This document shows positions 1-7,706 of a stretch of DNA of 64,000 nucleotides, one piece after another. Location: NCBI GenBank assembly GCA_965223815.1, contig OZ245019.1, positions 310,001 to 374,000 of the forward strand, written 5' to 3'. Position 1 is the first letter of the stretch; each line of letters begins with the position of its first letter. This stretch comes from HKST-UBA178 sp965223815. Lineage in GTDB: Bacteria > Pseudomonadota > Gammaproteobacteria > Chromatiales > Chromatiaceae. A model generated the notes under the pieces. That model did not search any database and was not told the origin of the DNA. It was given only the letters and a program-made list of their open reading frames with translations. The translations under genes were made by a program, and so were the position numbers.

Positions 1-38
1 TCGTGCATCTGGATACGGGACGATTCCGCACCTGGTAA
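1..38 (+). CDS. C-terminal end of a YcbK-like (DUF882) protein, partial
   Basis: Reading the third frame from the window edge gives VHLDTGRFRTW followed by TAA at 36-38. This resembles the last residues of YcbK/DUF882 proteins (Tat-exported, peptidase M15-like fold, periplasmic), many of which end in a similar His-[IVL]-Asp-Thr-Gly-Arg...Trp string. Only eleven codons are visible, so the call rests on the tail motif alone. The gene is cut by the window start and converges on the next gene. Confidence 0.4.
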   Translation, partial: VHLDTGRFRTW

Positions 39-97
39 GGTTGACGCCGAACTTGGGGGATGGCTACAGAAGCCTGGGCTTTTGTCAGGTGGGTCCG

Positions 98-1177
98 TTA
101 GTCCCCGGCCGGTTCTGGGCGCGACCCGGTGGCGGGCTCGGTAATCTCCGGGCCGAGTAGAACCGCTATCCATCTGGTTTCCTCGCGGCTGTCCAGGGCG
201 ATTTTCAGGGTCATGGTGAGCGGCACCGAAAGAAACATGCCGATGGTGCCCAGTATCCAGCCCCAGAATACCAGTGACAGAAAAACCACCAGGCTCGACA
301 GCCCCAGTCCGCGGCCCATGAACTTGGGTTCCACGAAATTACCCACCAGGTTGTTGATGACCAAATATCCCACGGTAACCCAGGCCGCGGAGGCCGTGCC
401 CAGTTGCACCAACGCCAGCAGGATGGGGGGAATAGCTGCAATCAAGGAACCGATATTGGGTACGTAGTTGAGAAAGAAAGCGACGACCCCCCAGAGCAGG
501 GGATAGTCGACGCCAATAATCATCAGCAAAATGCCCACCAATGCACCGGTTAAAAAACTGGTTGCGGTCTTGATGGCCATATAGCGCTTGATGTCTTCGA
601 GAACCCGATTGAGATGGCCATAAGATTTTTCCGGATCCTTTAAAATCAACTGCAGTTTGGCTGGTAGATCGGCGCTCTCAAAAAGCAGAAACACCACAGT
701 GAGCAGTATCAGAAAGGTGTTCGTGAGCAACCCGCTAAGGCTACTGAGACCCTGGGCTGCCATTTTCATGGCGCGGGAAGGGTCTAGCATTGTTGCAACG
801 GAGGCGCCGGAAACTTGCACGCCCATCTGCGACAGCCACTGCAGCAAATTGGCCGTCAGGACTTGCAGTTTCTCCTGATAAACGGGCAATTGGGCGGAGA
901 AATCATCCACGGAACCACCGATGAGCCCACCCATGAGCATCCCAATCGCAATGATAACCAAGATGATCAGAAGAATGGCTATACCTGTTGGGACTTTGTG
1001 CGATCTCAGGTAGGAGAGAGCCGGCGCCACTATAATCGCGATAAATGCCGAGAGCAGAAAGGGTACCAGCAGTGTATTGGCCTCACGCATACCCGCGACT
1101 ACGATGACGAATGCCGCAGTGGTGATCAGCATTCGTCCTGCGGCTGAGCCTCTCCCCTGTTCATCGCTAATACTCAC
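98..1177 (-). CDS. AI-2E family transporter (PerM/YdiK-type permease)
   Basis: A 359-residue integral membrane protein with paired hydrophobic segments near the N-terminus, a soluble loop (about residues 70-140), and a second block of helices (about 145-330). The PNIGSLIAAIPPILLALVQ-type segment and the following helix are typical of the AI-2E/UPF0118 family, and the length fits. Members have been linked to autoinducer-2 export, Na+/H+ antiport or other export, so the substrate cannot be read from sequence. The C-terminal tail is short and hydrophilic. The next gene on the same strand lies only 13 bases upstream, but the lipoprotein there has no obvious functional tie. Confidence 0.85.
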   Translation of the reverse strand: MSISDEQGRGSAAGRMLITTAAFVIVVAGMREANTLLVPFLLSAFIAIIVAPALSYLRSHKVPTGIAILLIILVIIAIGMLMGGLIGGSVDDFSAQLPVYQEKLQVLTANLLQWLSQMGVQVSGASVATMLDPSRAMKMAAQGLSSLSGLLTNTFLILLTVVFLLFESADLPAKLQLILKDPEKSYGHLNRVLEDIKRYMAIKTATSFLTGALVGILLMIIGVDYPLLWGVVAFFLNYVPNIGSLIAAIPPILLALVQLGTASAAWVTVGYLVINNLVGNFVEPKFMGRGLGLSSLVVFLSLVFWGWILGTIGMFLSVPLTMTLKIALDSREETRWIAVLLGPEITEPATGSRPEPAGD

Positions 1178-1190
1178 GGCAGAGTCCGCG

Positions 1191-1601
1191 CTAGTCGAAT
1201 TCAGGGATGGGGTTGGTGCGGAACCAGCTCTTCAGGTCGGTGTCGTATTCCCAGCGTTGGTTGTCGGTGAGGGAGTACTCTGCAGGGCGGTCGACATACG
1301 TGTAGGAAATCTTTGCCGACTGCACCACGGTAGTTTCGTTGACATAGGCGGGAATCACGATCACTTCGTAGCCGGTGATTTTTATTTCATCGAGCCCCTC
1401 TGGGATTCTGACCTCTTGTCTCTCTTCGGGCTTCATAAATTTGTAGGCGTGTTCGAGCAGACCCCAGCGAATCGTCGAGTGATAGCTGTACAAGGTCTCC
1501 CTCAGCCTCATATCGTTCTTTTTTTCTCTAACCGACTGGCAGCCAGTCACAATCAGCGACAGTAGCAGCAGGACGATGAATCCGCGGATGTTCGTTTTCA
1601 T
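1191..1601 (-). CDS. small lipoprotein, unknown function
   Basis: The chosen start (MKTNIRGF...) gives 136 residues with a short basic N-region, a Leu-rich core and a lipobox ending V-T-G-C at Cys21, so it is very probably lipidated. A longer frame adds 23 upstream residues that would bury the signal peptide. The mature part is charged, with Tyr-rich strands (YSYHSTIRW, YEVIVIPAYV) and a C-terminal LKSWFRTNPIPEF. The pattern resembles small gammaproteobacterial lipoproteins of unknown role. It sits just upstream of the permease on the same strand and may be co-transcribed. The family is not recognised with certainty. Confidence 0.7.
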   Translation of the reverse strand: MKTNIRGFIVLLLLSLIVTGCQSVREKKNDMRLRETLYSYHSTIRWGLLEHAYKFMKPEERQEVRIPEGLDEIKITGYEVIVIPAYVNETTVVQSAKISYTYVDRPAEYSLTDNQRWEYDTDLKSWFRTNPIPEFD

Positions 1602-1778
1602 AGCAGGGTCCTGACGACAGGTGGCGAGTTGATATAGTGCGCAAACACTACACCAGCAGGGGCTGCTCACACAACCGGACGGTTCCCTGTTATCATCCCG
1701 CCGGAGTTCATCCAGTCACCTGAGTATCCCAGTTCCTGGTTTGGGCGAATCACGACCGAGACATAGGCGGAAATTTAA

Positions 1779-2978
1779 ATGAATTCAGAGCCTGGCCAGG
1801 AGCCGATGGCAGAAATCCAAGTCGGGGAGAGCAGGATCAAGCTATTGGGTACCGCGCACGTCTCCAGGGCAAGCGCTGATCAGGTTCGAGAGCTCCTGCA
1901 GAGTGATCAGTACGATGCAGTAGCCGTCGAACTCTGCCCCAGCCGATACAACGCGCTGATCGAGCCCGATGCCTTGGCGCGCATGGATCTCTTCAAAGTG
2001 ATCCGCGAGGGTAAGGCAAGCATGGTTGCTGCTAGCCTCGCCCTGAGCGCATATCAACAGCGTATTGCAGATCAGTTTGGCATTGAACCGGGCGCGGAGC
2101 AGCGTGCTGCCGTCGAGTATGCGCTGGATAAAGAAAGGCCGGTTTTACTGATAGATCGGGAGATCGGTATCACCTTGAAACGGGTGCTACACAATGTCCC
2201 CTGGTGGCGCCGCTTTGGCATATTTGGTGGATTGCTGGTCAGCGTGATCTCCAAAGATGAGGTCAGTGAGGAGGAGGTTGAGGCGCTCAAGGAGGGAGAT
2301 ATGCTGGAGACCACCTTTGCCGAGTTCGCCGAGGACAGAAAAGATCTTTTTATCCCCCTCATAGAGGAACGCGACCGCTACATGGCGGCCCGTCTCATTC
2401 AAGAAGTGGCGGGTAGCGGGCATGAAAATATTCTTGCGGTAGTAGGTGCCGGCCATCTGAAGGGGATCCGCACCCAGTTGCAGCAGGGAGTGTCGGAGCC
2501 CGAGGCTCTTGTCGCCGAACTGGATACTCTGCCTCCACCCAGCCGCTGGCCTAAGATAATTCCTTGGATTATTGTCTGCTTGGTGCTGATGGGATTCGCC
2601 ATTGGCTTTGCACGAAATCCCGATCTAGGCTGGCAGCTTGTGATTGACTGGGTGTTGATCAACGGTGTCCTGTCGGCGGTAGGCGCCATTCTGGCAGCCG
2701 CACATCCTCTAACGGTGATAACAGCTTTTGTCGCAGCGCCTATCACCTCTCTTAATCCGACGATTGGGGCGGGCATGGTAACGGCTGCCGTGGAGATATT
2801 TTTGCGTAAACCTCGGGTTGGCGATTTTTCCACCCTGCGTCACGATACCACTCAGCTCAAGGGGTGGTGGCGCAATCGGGTTTCCAGGACGCTATTGGTT
2901 TTTCTTTTCAGCACTTTGGGATCGGCCATCGGTACTTACGTAGCTGGTTTCAGAATCTTCGACCGCTTAACCGGTTAA
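1779..2978 (+). CDS. TraB/GumN family membrane protein
   Basis: A 399-residue protein with the TraB-family start LLGTAHVSRASAD (about residues 23-35), the AVELCPSRY motif, and a later VVGAGHLKGI motif, giving the conserved His/Glu/Gly-His positions of the TraB/PrgY/GumN superfamily (proposed metal-dependent peptidase fold). About residues 260-395 hold four or five hydrophobic helices, as in the archaeal/bacterial TraB type with a membrane C-terminal half. An ATG nine codons in (1806, MAEIQVG...) is an equally possible start. Plasmid PrgY blocks pheromone activity, but the role of chromosomal relatives is unknown. Confidence 0.8.
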   Translation: MNSEPGQEPMAEIQVGESRIKLLGTAHVSRASADQVRELLQSDQYDAVAVELCPSRYNALIEPDALARMDLFKVIREGKASMVAASLALSAYQQRIADQFGIEPGAEQRAAVEYALDKERPVLLIDREIGITLKRVLHNVPWWRRFGIFGGLLVSVISKDEVSEEEVEALKEGDMLETTFAEFAEDRKDLFIPLIEERDRYMAARLIQEVAGSGHENILAVVGAGHLKGIRTQLQQGVSEPEALVAELDTLPPPSRWPKIIPWIIVCLVLMGFAIGFARNPDLGWQLVIDWVLINGVLSAVGAILAAAHPLTVITAFVAAPITSLNPTIGAGMVTAAVEIFLRKPRVGDFSTLRHDTTQLKGWWRNRVSRTLLVFLFSTLGSAIGTYVAGFRIFDRLTG

Positions 2979-3073
2979 TTCGATTGTCAGCTTAGTCCGT
3001 TCAACCCCTGACCGGAAACGCCCGGAAGATGCGGCATTTCTATCGCTTTCGGCAGAGGCAGGGGCTGGGATGA

Positions 3074-3811
3074 TTATTCCTGGTCTTGGGGGGATTCATC
3101 CATCAGGGGTTTCATTGCATGTAGCAGATTTGCAAACAGGTTTCTATTTACCTTCTCTTCTTTGGCCAGTAACTGCTTCATATACTGTCGCTGTGTAGGT
3201 GCGCTGAAACAGGCGGGGCAGCTGTCTGGGACCACCGGCAGGCCGGATTCCATTGCGAAGGCGCCGGTTTGGGATTCCCGGCAGTAAACCAACGGCCGAA
3301 TAATGCGAATGTCACCCGCATCATTCATGTAATGGGCTTTCATGGTCCGTAATTGGCCGCCGTGAAACATCGACATGAACAGGCTTTCCGCCAGATCATC
3401 CAGGTGTTGCGCCAGTGCGAGAACGTTATAATTATTCTCTCTGCAGGTGGTGTACATGATGCCCCTTTTCATCCGCGAGCAGTAGGAGCAGAAGGAGTCA
3501 CCATCCATACTTTCCTTGGCTTGCGCCATGATCGGCTGCTGCTGAAGGTGATAGTGGATACCCATCTCTTGGTAGAACGGGATCAGGGATGCGGGGTCGA
3601 AACCCTCGACCTCCGGGTCCACGGTGATAACCGCAAGCTGGAAGCGGACAGGGGCGTAGGTCTGCAAGTGCGCCAAGATCTGCAGCAGACTCAGGGAGTC
3701 CTTCCCCCCGGAAACCCCCAATAATATGCGGTCGCCATCGCGGATCATATCGAAGTCCGCAATCGCTCTGCCGACTTTTCGGAGCAGTGTTTTTGGTGGT
3801 TTAGATCCCAT
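3074..3811 (-). CDS. TtcA-like tRNA 2-thiolation enzyme (PP-loop ATPase)
   Basis: The PP-loop LLGVSGGKDSLSLL lies near residue 31. A Cys-x-x-Cys (CSYCSRMKRG) lies near the centre and a later CPAC pair lies near the C-terminus, in the order of the [4Fe-4S]-binding and catalytic cysteines of TtcA. TtcA adenylates and thiolates C32 of certain tRNAs in the cytoplasm. This protein has 245 residues, whereas Escherichia coli TtcA has about 311, and its C-terminal region lacks the CGSQ string I associate with TtcA. It may therefore be a TtcA-family paralogue with another RNA target. It appears monocistronic. Confidence 0.72.
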   Translation of the reverse strand: MGSKPPKTLLRKVGRAIADFDMIRDGDRILLGVSGGKDSLSLLQILAHLQTYAPVRFQLAVITVDPEVEGFDPASLIPFYQEMGIHYHLQQQPIMAQAKESMDGDSFCSYCSRMKRGIMYTTCRENNYNVLALAQHLDDLAESLFMSMFHGGQLRTMKAHYMNDAGDIRIIRPLVYCRESQTGAFAMESGLPVVPDSCPACFSAPTQRQYMKQLLAKEEKVNRNLFANLLHAMKPLMDESPQDQE

Positions 3812-3985
3812 GATTTCGCTAAAAAAAACCCGTCAGTGGTCGCTCTCTATGTGTGTATTCCGGTAGTCTAAACCGCGGGGCGCGGTAGTAGGTCAGCCAT
3901 ATCTGCACTGCGCGTGTTTAGCAGGGGTTCGCCGTTAGCGTCGCTTCGATGCTGCCGGCGGCTATTTTACAGGAGTGATCTTAGA

Positions 3986-4909
3986 ATGGGTGAACTTTCC
4001 CTCGTCATTGCCGCGCTGGCTGTCATACTCGTTGTACTGGGTGCCAAGCGAGTACCTCAGGGTGCGGAATACACCGTAGAGCGCTTTGGGCGCTACACCA
4101 AGACGCTGCGTCCGGGGCTTAATGTCATCATCCCCATCGTCGATTCTATCGGCGCCAAGCTCAATATGATGGAGCAAGTGCTTGACGTCCCTTCACAAGA
4201 GGTGATCACTCGGGACAATGCCATGGTAACGGTGGATGGGGTGGTCTTTTTCCAGATTCTCGATGCCGCCAAAGCGGCCTACGAAGTGAGCAATCTGAAT
4301 CATGCCATTCTCAACCTTACTATGACCAATATACGAACCGTGATGGGATCCATGGACCTGGATGAACTACTCTCCAAGCGTGATCAGATCAATGCCCAGC
4401 TGTTATCCGTGGTGGACGATGCGACTACCCCCTGGGGTGTCAAGGTGACTCGTATCGAAATCAAAGATATATCACCACCAACGGATCTTGTGGAGGCGAT
4501 GGCGCGGCAGATGAAGGCGGAGCGTGAAAAGCGTGCTGCAATTCTTGAGTCCGAAGGTCAGCGGCAGTCGGAGATACTGGAGGCGGAAGGTCAGAAGCAG
4601 GCTGCAATTCTGGAGGCGGAAGGTGAGAAGGAGGCGGCGTTTCGGGAGGCTGAGGCCCGGGAGCGATTGGCGGAGGCGGAGGCCAAGGCCACGATGATGG
4701 TCTCTCAGGCAATTGCCAAGGGAGATGTCAATGCGATCAACTATTTTGTCGCCCAGCGCTACACCGAGGCTCTGCAACAAATCGCCTCCGCGGAAAATCA
4801 GAAGGTGGTGATGATGCCGCTAGAGGCCTCCAGCCTTATCGGTTCTTTGGCAGGTATCGCCGAGATAGCGAAATCAGCCAAGGGGCAGGGCGACAGAGGG
4901 TCGGTGTGA
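3986..4909 (+). CDS. SPFH/band-7 membrane protein (QmcA/paraslipin type)
   Basis: 307 residues from the ATG at 3986, preceded by AGGAG at about 3971. An upstream in-frame ATG at 3914 would add an implausible hydrophilic stretch. One N-terminal membrane helix is followed by the SPFH core (KRVPQGAEYTVERFGRYTKTL, PGLNVIIP, LDVPSQEVITRDN) and an Ala/Glu-rich coiled coil with repeats of ILEAEGQKQAA (about residues 175-235). Such proteins form oligomeric cages or microdomains at the inner membrane and often act with FtsH or NfeD partners. The NfeD gene follows with overlapping stop and start, the classic pairing. Confidence 0.9.
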   Translation: MGELSLVIAALAVILVVLGAKRVPQGAEYTVERFGRYTKTLRPGLNVIIPIVDSIGAKLNMMEQVLDVPSQEVITRDNAMVTVDGVVFFQILDAAKAAYEVSNLNHAILNLTMTNIRTVMGSMDLDELLSKRDQINAQLLSVVDDATTPWGVKVTRIEIKDISPPTDLVEAMARQMKAEREKRAAILESEGQRQSEILEAEGQKQAAILEAEGEKEAAFREAEARERLAEAEAKATMMVSQAIAKGDVNAINYFVAQRYTEALQQIASAENQKVVMMPLEASSLIGSLAGIAEIAKSAKGQGDRGSV

Positions 4910-5358
4910 TGGAGTGGGCTGATGACGTGGTCTTCTGGCACTGGCTGGTGCTAGGGGTACTGTTGGTGATTCTCGAGGTATTTTCCCCGGCCGCTTTCTT
5001 TTTGTGGATGGGTATTGCTGCGGGTGTAGTGGGGCTGCTTCTGTGGCTGGTACCCGGGCTCGGTTGGGAATTTCAACTACTCGTTTTCGCCGTGCTGAGC
5101 GTCGCCACCATCGCCCTTTGGAGGCTCCACTTGAGTCGCCACCCAACCCCTACGGATCAACCGCGGTTGAATAGGCGCGGAGAACAGTATGTGGGCCGCG
5201 TGTTCACGCTGGACGAGCCCATTGTCAATGGGCAGGGAAAGATTCGGGTGGACGATAGCACTTGGAAAATTGAAGGAGTGGATTGCGAACCCGGTACCCG
5301 GGTTGAGGTGACGGGTGTGGACGGTGTTGTGCTTCAGGTTGAGATATTGGACCAATGA
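4909..5358 (+). CDS. NfeD family protein
   Basis: 149 residues. The ATG at 4909 overlaps the SPFH stop (TGATG); a GTG at 4906 is an alternative. Three hydrophobic segments in the first 75 residues are followed by a small soluble OB-fold-like domain (GQYVGRVFTLDEPIVNG region through GVDGVVLQVE), the usual architecture of short NfeD proteins. These are partners of SPFH proteins in membrane microdomain organisation or membrane protein quality control. Translational coupling to the upstream SPFH gene supports a physical complex. Confidence 0.88.
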   Translation: MEWADDVVFWHWLVLGVLLVILEVFSPAAFFLWMGIAAGVVGLLLWLVPGLGWEFQLLVFAVLSVATIALWRLHLSRHPTPTDQPRLNRRGEQYVGRVFTLDEPIVNGQGKIRVDDSTWKIEGVDCEPGTRVEVTGVDGVVLQVEILDQ

Positions 5359-6512
5359 ACAAGGATAGCTTTTATCTGGTACTAACGGGAAAACTGCTGG
5401 ATGGGTACCGGGAGGATGAGGTCTTGGAGCGTCTTTGCCGCTTGCTGCAGCTTCCGGAAACCCATGTGCATCAGATGCTGCAGGGTCGGCCTGCCCGAAT
5501 CCGCAAGGCGGTGGCGAAAGAGAAGGCGCTGCGACTAATGTCCAAGGTCATCGCCTGCGGTGCGGGGTGCGAAATCGAAGCGGTGGAGGTGCCAGCGGCT
5601 GCCGAGACTCAGCCCTTTCAACCGCCCCAGTCCAAGGGACAACCCCAAGATGAGCCGATATCCGTGAGCGCGACGCTCCCTAAGGCGCAAGAGCTGGATG
5701 CATTGCCCTCTGATCAATTTCTGGCGCTCGATCTGCCAGAGGCTGGGGAACCACCAGAGCCACTGCTTTCCAACCCCACAGAGATCGTAGAAGAGCAGCC
5801 ATCGGCTCCGCAATCGCCTGAGCACGAGTTGCTGCTGGAACCTGTAGACGAGCCTGGGGCTGATGACAAAGTGTCTGAAGCGGGGCAGCCCGAATCCCAG
5901 GAGGAGCTGGCCGCGAATCGGGTTAAAACCAAGGATCAGCCCTCAGATTGGATCCAGGATATACAGATGGGGGAGTTGCCGGCTTGGCAGCTCCCTTCAC
6001 AGTCCGCTATTGGCCAGGCTCGTCTCTATGAGCAACCATCCACGCCCAGTGCGGAAGTGCCAATCCCGCGCAAGTCATCCCTGCTGGACGGGCTCGATGG
6101 TCGGAAACGGCTGCTTTTGGGCTCTGGGGTACTGCTTGTGGCGGCGGCTTGGGGGGGAGTACAGCTGCTGGAGGAGGCGCCGTGGCGTTCATCGGCGGCT
6201 TCCGCCGTTGAAACAGCCCGCCCGTCGGCACCCGAGGACCCGTTGCGGGCGAAGACCCAAGAGCGGCTAGGTGCGTTGGCCCAATCGGTGCGGATATGGA
6301 TGATCCAGTATGGTTCCGGATTCGATCCCTCCCAGGTGACCTTGGAACGGGTTCAATTGGATCTGCAGATTCCCCAGCAGAATATGCAGGATGGCTGGGA
6401 CAACGCGTTTCGATACCAAGTTGACGAGCAGCGGTTTGCATTGGTGTCCGCCGGTGCTGACCGTGTTTTCGATACTGCAGACGACATGCGTCTGAGGCGT
6501 TCCGCGCGCTGA
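5355..6512 (+). CDS. anchored protein with N-terminal regulatory-type domain and GspG-like C-terminus
   Basis: 385 residues, starting inside the NfeD stop (ATGA). The first 80 residues (FYLVLTGKLLDGYREDEVL, then GRPARIRKAVAKEKALRLMS) resemble a small domain that opens several gammaproteobacterial membrane proteins. A long acidic, Pro/Glu-rich linker follows (about 80-235), then one membrane helix (LLLGSGVLLVAAAWGGVQLL). The last 90 residues (QDGWDNAFRYQVDEQRFAL, SAGADRVFDTADDMRL) match the C-terminal pattern of GspG major pseudopilins. No prepilin cleavage site precedes it, so it is not itself a pseudopilin. The third place in an SPFH-NfeD operon suggests a partner of that complex. Function unknown. 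Confidence 0.7.
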   Translation: MNKDSFYLVLTGKLLDGYREDEVLERLCRLLQLPETHVHQMLQGRPARIRKAVAKEKALRLMSKVIACGAGCEIEAVEVPAAAETQPFQPPQSKGQPQDEPISVSATLPKAQELDALPSDQFLALDLPEAGEPPEPLLSNPTEIVEEQPSAPQSPEHELLLEPVDEPGADDKVSEAGQPESQEELAANRVKTKDQPSDWIQDIQMGELPAWQLPSQSAIGQARLYEQPSTPSAEVPIPRKSSLLDGLDGRKRLLLGSGVLLVAAAWGGVQLLEEAPWRSSAASAVETARPSAPEDPLRAKTQERLGALAQSVRIWMIQYGSGFDPSQVTLERVQLDLQIPQQNMQDGWDNAFRYQVDEQRFALVSAGADRVFDTADDMRLRRSAR

Positions 6513-6527
6513 CGCAAAAACATAGGG

Positions 6528-7181
6528 TCAGCGGGTGCCGTAGACCACAATGGTTTTGCCTTTGACGTGAATGAGTCCCTGCTCCTCCAGGTTCTTCAGA
6601 ACTCGGCCCGCCATCTCTCTGGAGCAACCTACGATTCGGCCTATCTCCTGACGGGTCACCCTGATCTGCATGCCGTCGGGATGAGTCATGGCATCGGGTT
6701 GTTTACAAAGATCCAACAAGGTGCCGGCGATACGTCCGGTGACGTCCAAAAAAGCTAGATGCCCCACTTTTTGGCTGGTATTGAGCAACCGCTCGGTAAG
6801 CTGTGCCCCCATGGCATATAGCATCTCTTTGACATGAGGCCGCAAATCCGTTTCGAAAAGTTGCTCCAACCGGGAATAACTGATCTCAGCCAGCATGCAT
6901 TCGGATCGGGTTCTCACTAAAACGCTGCGGCTGGGTTGAGAAGTGAACAGCCCCATCTCGCCGATGAACTCGCCCTTGTTCAGGTAGGTGAGAATGATCT
7001 CTTTCCCTTCCTCATCCTCAATGATTACCGAAACCGATCCCTCGACCAAATAGAAAAGAATATCCGCGTCGTCGCCAGGGTGGACCACATCGATCTTAGC
7101 TGGATAGCGCCTGCGGTGGCAGAAAGAGAGAAAGGGCTGTAGGAAATCAGGTTCCTTCGCTGGCGGTTTGACAATACTCAT
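6528..7181 (-). CDS. crp: cAMP receptor protein (Crp/Vfr)
   Basis: 217 residues from the ATG at 7181; a longer frame adds 29 residues of upstream DNA. It aligns by eye with E. coli CRP throughout: KDEEGKE-like strand (EDEEGKEIILTYLN), cAMP pocket FIGEMGLF...SRSVLVRT with the Gly-Glu and Arg-Ser contacts, Thr-Ser in the C-helix (LNTSQKVGHLAFLDVTGRI), and recognition helix VGCSREMAGRVLKNLE, ending KTIVVYGTR as in E. coli. It is therefore a cAMP-responsive global regulator rather than an FNR. The divergent osmC/yhfA neighbour is the same arrangement as in E. coli. Confidence 0.93.
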   Translation of the reverse strand: MSIVKPPAKEPDFLQPFLSFCHRRRYPAKIDVVHPGDDADILFYLVEGSVSVIIEDEEGKEIILTYLNKGEFIGEMGLFTSQPSRSVLVRTRSECMLAEISYSRLEQLFETDLRPHVKEMLYAMGAQLTERLLNTSQKVGHLAFLDVTGRIAGTLLDLCKQPDAMTHPDGMQIRVTRQEIGRIVGCSREMAGRVLKNLEEQGLIHVKGKTIVVYGTR

Positions 7182-7249
7182 AATTAGATGTGGTCCTGAA
7201 TTCGCGAAATTTAACAAGATTTTAGGCAAGGACCTGACGGATGTCGAAC

Positions 7250-7265
7250 TGTGATAGTCTGCACG
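7250..7265. promoter_or_regulatory. possible CRP operator in the crp/osmC intergenic region
   Basis: TGTGA-TAGTCT-GCACG matches the CRP consensus TGTGA-N6-TCACA fully in the left half and at three of five positions in the right half. It lies between the divergent crp and osmC genes, where E. coli crp is autoregulated. Binding is inferred, not shown. Confidence 0.4.
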
Positions 7266-7289
7266 CAAAATTAAAATGGTGAGGTTGTG

Positions 7290-7706
7290 ATGAAGGCACG
7301 GATAAAATGGGTTGAGAACAGCCTGATGGTGGGTATGTCAGGGAGCGGTCATTCTGTGGTTATGGATGGTCCGGAAACCCATGGAGGACAAAACCTAGGG
7401 GTTAGGCCAATGGAGATGCTGCTGCTGGGGCTTGGGGGCTGCACTCAGTTCGATGTGGTCCATATCTTGAAGAAGGGGCGTCACCAGGTGACCCGATGCG
7501 AGGTGGACCTTGAAGCTGAAAGGGCGACGTCAGATCCCAAGGTCTTTACGCGTATCCATATCGAGTTCACTTTGGCTGGGCCGGGGTTGACAGAAAAAGC
7601 GGTGGCAAGGGCGGTGAAGTTGAGCGCGGAGAAATACTGCTCAGCGTCCTTGATGCTGGGGCAGGTGGTGGAGATCACCCATGCTCACCGTCTGGCGGAG
7701 GACTGA
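7290..7706 (+). CDS. OsmC/YhfA family protein
   Basis: 138 residues from the ATG at 7290 with GAGG at 7281-7284; a GTG three bases upstream is possible. The two family cysteines are present, in LLGLGGCTQFDVV and in AEKYCSASLML, the redox pair that reduces organic hydroperoxides in OsmC/Ohr. The closest E. coli counterpart by sequence feel and position is YhfA, which also lies divergent from crp; YhfA-type activity is poorly defined. The stop overlaps the next start (TGATG), so the two genes are translationally coupled. Confidence 0.85.
   Translation: MKARIKWVENSLMVGMSGSGHSVVMDGPETHGGQNLGVRPMEMLLLGLGGCTQFDVVHILKKGRHQVTRCEVDLEAERATSDPKVFTRIHIEFTLAGPGLTEKAVARAVKLSAEKYCSASLMLGQVVEITHAHRLAED

Noticed and set aside
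4461..4780. Long Pro- or Arg-rich frames opposite the SPFH coiled coil
   Set aside because: They are antisense shadows of the repetitive GAG/GCG codons of the Ala/Glu-rich helix, with low-complexity composition and no ribosome binding site.
5355..6512. Type II secretion pseudopilin GspG
   Set aside because: Only the C-terminal 90 residues match. There is no prepilin peptidase site or N-terminal pilin helix.
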